Assembly (NCBI GenBank): GCA_030591505.1
Contig: JAUVAY010000003.1
Coordinates: 1-43,916, forward strand
DNA: 43,916 bases
Source of the DNA: Flavobacteriales bacterium
GTDB taxonomy: Bacteria; Bacteroidota; Bacteroidia; Flavobacteriales_D; JAHECK01
Direction of reading: 5' to 3'
The notes beneath the pieces were generated by a model, which did not search any database, was not told the origin of the DNA, and saw nothing but the letters and a program-made list of their open reading frames with translations. A program made the position numbers and the translations under genes. Positions 40,253 through 43,916 of this stretch are shown one piece after another (the stretch's first letter is position 1; every line of letters begins with the position of its first letter).

Positions 40253-41668
40253 ATGAATATCCTCAAATCTATCGATATAGCTCTATTTAAAACCATTGGT
40301 GGCCTTGCAAAAGAGTTAAAACTACCTGTTTATATAGTAGGAGGATGGGTAAGAGACCAACTTTTAGATCGCCCTTCTAAAGATATTGACTTTTTAGTGA
40401 TCGGCGATGGACTCCTATTTGCTGAAAGCTTAGCAAAAAAACTAGGTGGCGCTAAAGTAAGTTTGTTTAAAACCTATGGCACAGCAAGTATTAAATACAA
40501 GGATTTTGAATTAGAATTTGTTGGAGCGCGTAAAGAGTCTTACTCAAAAGACTCGCGAAACCCACTGGTTGAGACCGGAACTTTCGAAGATGATCTTGAT
40601 CGCAGAGATTTTACTATCAATGCATTGGCAATAAGTTTGAATGAGGAAAATTATGGTGAATTGATAGATCGTTTTAAGGGACAAAACGATTTAAGCGATA
40701 AGATAATAAGAACACCTCTTGATGCTGATATCACGTATAGCGACGACCCTTTAAGAATGATGCGGGCCATTCGTTTTGCTACACAATTATCTTTTAAGAT
40801 TGAAAAAGAGTCTTTTCAATCAATTGTAAAAAATGCCGATAGGATCAATATCATTTCTAAAGAACGCATTAGTAGCGAACTAAATAAGATCATCCTCTCT
40901 TCAAAACCTTCTTATGGTTTTATGCTCCTCGATCAAAGTGGACTTCTAGAGATCATTTTTCCGGAGATGACCAAGTTAAAAGGGATCGATAAGAAAAACG
41001 GAATTACACATAAAGATAATTTCCTTCATACTATTCAGGTGCTGGATAATATATCAGAAAACACCAATGACTTATGGCTTCGTTGGGCAGCTATTCTACA
41101 CGATATTGCAAAACCAGCCACTAAAAGGTTTGACCCTAAAATCGGGTGGACCTTTCATGGACATGAAGATAAGGGTGCTCGAATGGTGTCAAAGATCTTT
41201 AAAAGATTGAAGCTTCCTCTCGATCATAAAATGAAATTTGTTGAGAAAATGGTCTTTTTACATTTGCGGCCCATCGCGTTAACAAAAGATGAAGCTACTG
41301 ACTCAGCATTGAGAAGACTCCTTTTTGAAGCGGGTGAGGACATCGATAAATTGATGCTTCTTTGTAAGGCTGATATTACTTCAAAGAATGAGGCAAAGGT
41401 TAAAAAATACCTTAAAAATTATGAAAAGGTAAAATTGCGACTCGTAGAGGTTGAAGAAAAAGATCATTTACGTAATTGGCAGCCACCTATAAGTGGAGAA
41501 GAAATAATGAGCACCTTCGATTTAAAACCATCGAAAGAAGTAGGTATGATCAAAAATGCGATCAGAGAAGCAATTATTGATGGGATTATGGAGAATAATT
41601 ATAAGGAAGCCTTTGAGTATATGATCAATAAAGGGAAGGAATTGGGCTTGACTCATAAGTCAAAATAA
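40253..41668 (+). CDS. cca: CCA-adding tRNA nucleotidyltransferase with HD domain
   Basis: A 471-aa enzyme that adds or repairs the CCA end of tRNA. The nucleotidyltransferase motif VYIVGGWVRDQLLDRPSKDID has catalytic Asp44 and Asp46 near the N-terminus; RRDFTINALAI and DPLRMMRAIRFATQLSF are the family's conserved blocks. An HD phosphohydrolase domain follows (WAAILHDIAKPATK near 285, HGHEDKGA). It may be a bacterial CCA enzyme or an A-/CC-adding specialist; this cannot be split by eye. It is 4 bp after tsaC and serves the local tRNA genes, which have no encoded CCA. Confidence 0.93.
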   Translation: MNILKSIDIALFKTIGGLAKELKLPVYIVGGWVRDQLLDRPSKDIDFLVIGDGLLFAESLAKKLGGAKVSLFKTYGTASIKYKDFELEFVGARKESYSKDSRNPLVETGTFEDDLDRRDFTINALAISLNEENYGELIDRFKGQNDLSDKIIRTPLDADITYSDDPLRMMRAIRFATQLSFKIEKESFQSIVKNADRINIISKERISSELNKIILSSKPSYGFMLLDQSGLLEIIFPEMTKLKGIDKKNGITHKDNFLHTIQVLDNISENTNDLWLRWAAILHDIAKPATKRFDPKIGWTFHGHEDKGARMVSKIFKRLKLPLDHKMKFVEKMVFLHLRPIALTKDEATDSALRRLLFEAGEDIDKLMLLCKADITSKNEAKVKKYLKNYEKVKLRLVEVEEKDHLRNWQPPISGEEIMSTFDLKPSKEVGMIKNAIREAIIDGIMENNYKEAFEYMINKGKELGLTHKSK

Positions 41669-41693
41669 TGCAGATAAAATTACACCTATTTAC

Positions 41694-41701
41694 TACCTTT
41701 G
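41694..41701 (+). promoter_or_regulatory. -7 promoter box TACCTTTG of the pRiA4b-like/miaA operon
   Basis: TACCTTTG matches TAnnTTTG, 21 bp upstream of the ATG at 41723. The ORF track's start at 41699 lies inside the box, so the ATG is preferred. Confidence 0.5.
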
Positions 41702-41722
41702 CAGCAAAACAATATTAAGAAA

Positions 41723-42262
41723 ATGCTATATACATTTAGGGTTCTCATCGACTACGAAAAGGATGTTTTTAGAGATATCACTTGTCGTCAAGATCAATCT
41801 TTTGCAATGTTGAATAATGCAATTATAGAGGCCTTTGATTTTAGCGGAGACCAAATGTCATCTTTTTATATGAGTAATGACGATTGGGACAAAGGGGAAG
41901 AGATCGTTCAGTTCAACATGGGTGATGAAGATGAATTGAAAAGCATGGAGTCGACTTTATTGAAAGACATGATCAAGGATAATGATCAAAAAATTCTATT
42001 TATCTACGACTTTTTGAAATTATGGATCTTTTACATCGAATTAATTTCAATAAGTGAAGAGAAAGAAGGCGATTATCCTCAAATAACTTCCAGATTAGGT
42101 ATTTCTCCAAAGGAGGATGAAAAATCGGCTGATTTCGAAATGCCACAAGATCATATTGGTGAGGATGCTGAATTAGACCCCGAATTAAGAGATCTCTTAG
42201 GAGGAAACGATGATGATGAACCCGATTATATAGATCCTAATGACCTCTCCAACTTCTACTAA
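41723..42262 (+). CDS. pRiA4b ORF-3-like protein
   Basis: About 179 aa from ATG 41723 (MLYTFRVLIDYEKDVFRDI). The pattern VFRDITCRQDQSFAMLNNAIIEAFDF, SSFYMSNDDWDKGEEI and LKDMIKDNDQKILFIYDFLKLWIFYIEL matches the PF07929-type family named after a plasmid gene. The tail is acidic (GGNDDDEPDYIDPNDL). Despite the name there is no sign of a plasmid or IS here. The miaA ATG lies 23 bp inside its 3' end, a combination I remember in other Bacteroidota. Function unknown. Confidence 0.82.
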   Translation: MLYTFRVLIDYEKDVFRDITCRQDQSFAMLNNAIIEAFDFSGDQMSSFYMSNDDWDKGEEIVQFNMGDEDELKSMESTLLKDMIKDNDQKILFIYDFLKLWIFYIELISISEEKEGDYPQITSRLGISPKEDEKSADFEMPQDHIGEDAELDPELRDLLGGNDDDEPDYIDPNDLSNFY

Positions 42263-43151
42263 ATTATTGGTTATAGTCGATGGTCCAACCGCTTCAGGAA
42301 AAACAAAAGTAGGAGTCGACTTAGCTAAATATTATAAATCGGAAGTTATTTCGGCCGACAGTAGACAGTTTTATAAAGAACTTAAAATTGGAACTGCTCG
42401 ACCTGATAGTGAAGAATTAGAGGGAGTTTCCCATCATTTTCTTGGGCATGCCTCCATTCATGATGAGATCAATGCCGGAAAATTTGAGAAAGAAGCTGCG
42501 GCTGTAATCGATCAACTTTTTAAAAAACATAACATTCTTTTTGTTGTAGGAGGTTCCGGTTTTTATATCGATGCCTTGCTTTTTGGAATAGACGACATCC
42601 CTCCTATTCTTCCTGAAGTGCGTGAGAAAATGATCCATGAATATGAGAAGAGAGGATTGGAGCATATTCAAGGTTTATTAAAAGCACTTGATCCAAAATT
42701 GTACGAGTCTATTGATATCCAAAATCCAAAGCGAATTATCCGGGGACTGGAAGTGAATTACCAAACTGGAAAGAAATTATCCGATCTACAACTAAACAAT
42801 AAAAAGGCAAAATGGCCTTATTTAAGAATTGGATTGGAATGGGATAGAGAAGAATTGTATGCAAGAATAAACCAACGTGTTGATCTGATGATGGAGAATG
42901 GATTGAAAAATGAAGCGTTGGGGCTGAAAAAACATAAAGATCTCAATGCCTTAAGAACGGTTGGCTATTCTGAGCTATTTTGTCATTTTGACGGAGATTA
43001 TGACCTTGAAAAAGCCGTTGATCTAATAAAACAAAATACGCGTAGGTACGCAAAGAGACAGCTAACATGGCTACGAAATCAAACGGATACAATATGGTTA
43101 CTTCCAACTGCACTCTCTGAAATGAAGACGCTTATTGATAACAAATTATAA
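42240..43151 (+). CDS. miaA: tRNA dimethylallyltransferase MiaA
   Basis: MiaA attaches a dimethylallyl group to A37 of tRNAs reading UNN codons. The 303-aa protein has the P-loop GPTASGKT near residues 15-22, SADSRQFYKELKIGTARP, FVVGGSGFYIDALLFGID, and QNTRRYAKRQLTWLRNQ at the C-terminus. Length is normal. It overlaps the preceding gene by 23 bp, which suggests translational coupling. Last complete gene of the window. Confidence 0.96.
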   Translation: MTSPTSTKLLVIVDGPTASGKTKVGVDLAKYYKSEVISADSRQFYKELKIGTARPDSEELEGVSHHFLGHASIHDEINAGKFEKEAAAVIDQLFKKHNILFVVGGSGFYIDALLFGIDDIPPILPEVREKMIHEYEKRGLEHIQGLLKALDPKLYESIDIQNPKRIIRGLEVNYQTGKKLSDLQLNNKKAKWPYLRIGLEWDREELYARINQRVDLMMENGLKNEALGLKKHKDLNALRTVGYSELFCHFDGDYDLEKAVDLIKQNTRRYAKRQLTWLRNQTDTIWLLPTALSEMKTLIDNKL

Positions 43152-43326
43152 TTGGAATAAGCTTAGGTATTAGTGCTTTAATATTCCTAATGAAGCTAAA
43201 TTTTTATTATTCAAGATCTTTCTATTGATTTTTTTCAACATCTAATTCTTAATTTTTGGAGTTAAATAATTATAGCTTTTGTTGATTTTTACTTATATTT
43301 AGGCAAATCTATAAACTAATATTACG

Positions 43327-43916
43327 ATGAAAAAAATTTTACTATTGGCCGGTATTATGGCTATGGGTGTAGGAATGAACGCCCAAACAATGATTTCCGA
43401 AAATTTTGATGCTTATACAGCAGATGATTATCTCGGAACGCAATCAGATAACTTTACGACATGGACTGATTCTCCAGGAACAGCTGAAGATGCTTATATT
43501 ATTGACTCTGTTACGACAACAAGCGGAAGTAATTGCTTTGTTTTAACAAGTGGAAGTCAAGATGTTGTAGCAAAATTAGGAGCTTGGGAAAAAGGTTCTT
43601 TTGAAATCACCTTTAAATACATGGTAGGTGTTGGCTCTGGAGGTTATTTTAATTTCCAAAAATCAGAAACTCCTGGAGTACAATGGGGTGGAGAGTTTTA
43701 CTTCAGCGATGACAGTACAGGTTTTTTGACTTATCAAGGAACGGATTATCCATTTGTATTTAATAATGGAGAATGGACAAGTGTACGTGCATTGATCTCT
43801 CTTGATATGGATACTGCATTGGTATATATCAACGGTGAGTTGGTATTAGGTTACCAATGGAGTCCTGATGGTGGGCCTAATGGTGGTGCAGCTATGAATA
43901 CTTTAGGTGGAATTAA
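43327..43916 (+). CDS. Secreted protein with LamG/concanavalin-like domain (partial, runs off window)
   Basis: Open to the right edge, about 196 residues seen, and so absent from the ORF track. A signal peptide (MKKILLLAGIMAMGVGMNAQ) is followed by MISENFDAYTADDYLG and a beta-sandwich pattern: GSFEITFKYMVGVGSGGYFNF, EFYFSDDSTGFL, GEWTSVRALISLDMDTALVYINGELVLG. This resembles jelly-roll domains in adhesins and T9SS-secreted proteins of Bacteroidota. The C-terminal sorting domain, if any, would lie outside the window. A candidate promoter box with one mismatch (TATATTTA) is at 43294-43301. Confidence 0.75.
   Translation, partial: MKKILLLAGIMAMGVGMNAQTMISENFDAYTADDYLGTQSDNFTTWTDSPGTAEDAYIIDSVTTTSGSNCFVLTSGSQDVVAKLGAWEKGSFEITFKYMVGVGSGGYFNFQKSETPGVQWGGEFYFSDDSTGFLTYQGTDYPFVFNNGEWTSVRALISLDMDTALVYINGELVLGYQWSPDGGPNGGAAMNTLGGI

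Noticed and set aside
41723-42262. Mobile element suggested by the pRiA4b/plasmid family name
   Set aside because: The family name only records where it was first found; the gene is coupled to miaA and no transposase, inverted repeat or plasmid function is nearby.
1-43916. CRISPR array, prophage, insertion sequence or integrase
   Set aside because: No evenly spaced direct repeats with unique spacers, no phage structural or lysis genes and no transposase or integrase reading frame were found on either strand.

Overview
The window is AT-rich chromosomal DNA from a member of the Bacteroidota. The evidence is several promoters of the phylum type (TAnnTTTG at about -7), weak ribosome-binding sites, many lipoproteins, families typical of the phylum (DUF5522, DUF5777, a pRiA4b ORF-3-like gene next to miaA, the long acyl-CoA dehydrogenase with EtfAB) and the interspersed repeats usual in these genomes. 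I cannot place it below phylum level. No integrase, transposase, phage or CRISPR array is visible.

Layout. 1-7.0 kb (minus strand): two M16 peptidases and a nitronate monooxygenase-like enzyme, then tilS, pabB and lnt. 7.2-9.2 kb: PadR regulator plus a PspC-domain membrane protein, closed by a strong terminator. 9.3-13.4 kb: a 56-aa DUF5522 protein missed by the ORF track, hutU, truA on the minus strand, and a secreted DUF302-like protein. 13.8-20.4 kb: an eight-gene electron-transfer cluster. 20.5-24.6 kb: a DUF2721 protein, a paraoxonase-like propeller, a monoheme lipoprotein, a small helical protein and a hexaheme lipoprotein. 24.6-25.5 kb: about 0.9 kb of non-coding, structured, repeat-like DNA. 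25.5-29.2 kb (minus strand): etfB-etfA-acyl-CoA dehydrogenase. 29.2-35.0 kb: an accessory-looking stretch (chloramphenicol acetyltransferase-like protein, restriction-type nuclease domain, voltage-gated K+ channel, lipoprotein, second PD-(D/E)XK nuclease, broken PH-SHOCT gene) full of intergenic repeats and bounded by tRNA-Arg(UCU) and tRNA-Pro(UGG). 35.3-43.2 kb: a lipoprotein, pyrR-pyrB, a STAS protein, ribonuclease Z, a small conserved protein, threonylcarbamoyladenylate synthase, CCA-adding enzyme, pRiA4b-like protein and miaA. The right edge holds the start of a secreted protein.

The most interesting system is the 13.8-20.4 kb cluster. It encodes a Tat-exported four-cluster Fe-S protein and an NrfD-type membrane quinol subunit, but no molybdopterin catalytic subunit. 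Instead it has a lipoprotein of the ethylbenzene-dehydrogenase heme-subunit family with an unusual CX3CH motif, a lipoprotein monoheme cytochrome, a DUF5777 beta-barrel, an orphan 90-aa Tat-signal protein, a membrane-anchored periplasmic protein and a cytochrome c. A perfect TGTGA-N6-TCACA palindrome lies about 100 bp upstream of its first gene, and an almost identical one lies at the same distance upstream of the hexaheme lipoprotein 10 kb away, so one Crp/Fnr-type regulator probably controls both. I infer a quinol-to-outer-membrane (perhaps extracellular) electron conduit; the terminal acceptor cannot be read from the sequence.

Second in interest are a restriction-type nuclease domain gene spaced 5 bp from a voltage-gated potassium channel gene, a PH-SHOCT gene split by one in-frame TAA, and a repeat in the 24.8-25.1 kb region where two copies keep the same flanks and the same hairpin position but have different stem sequences.
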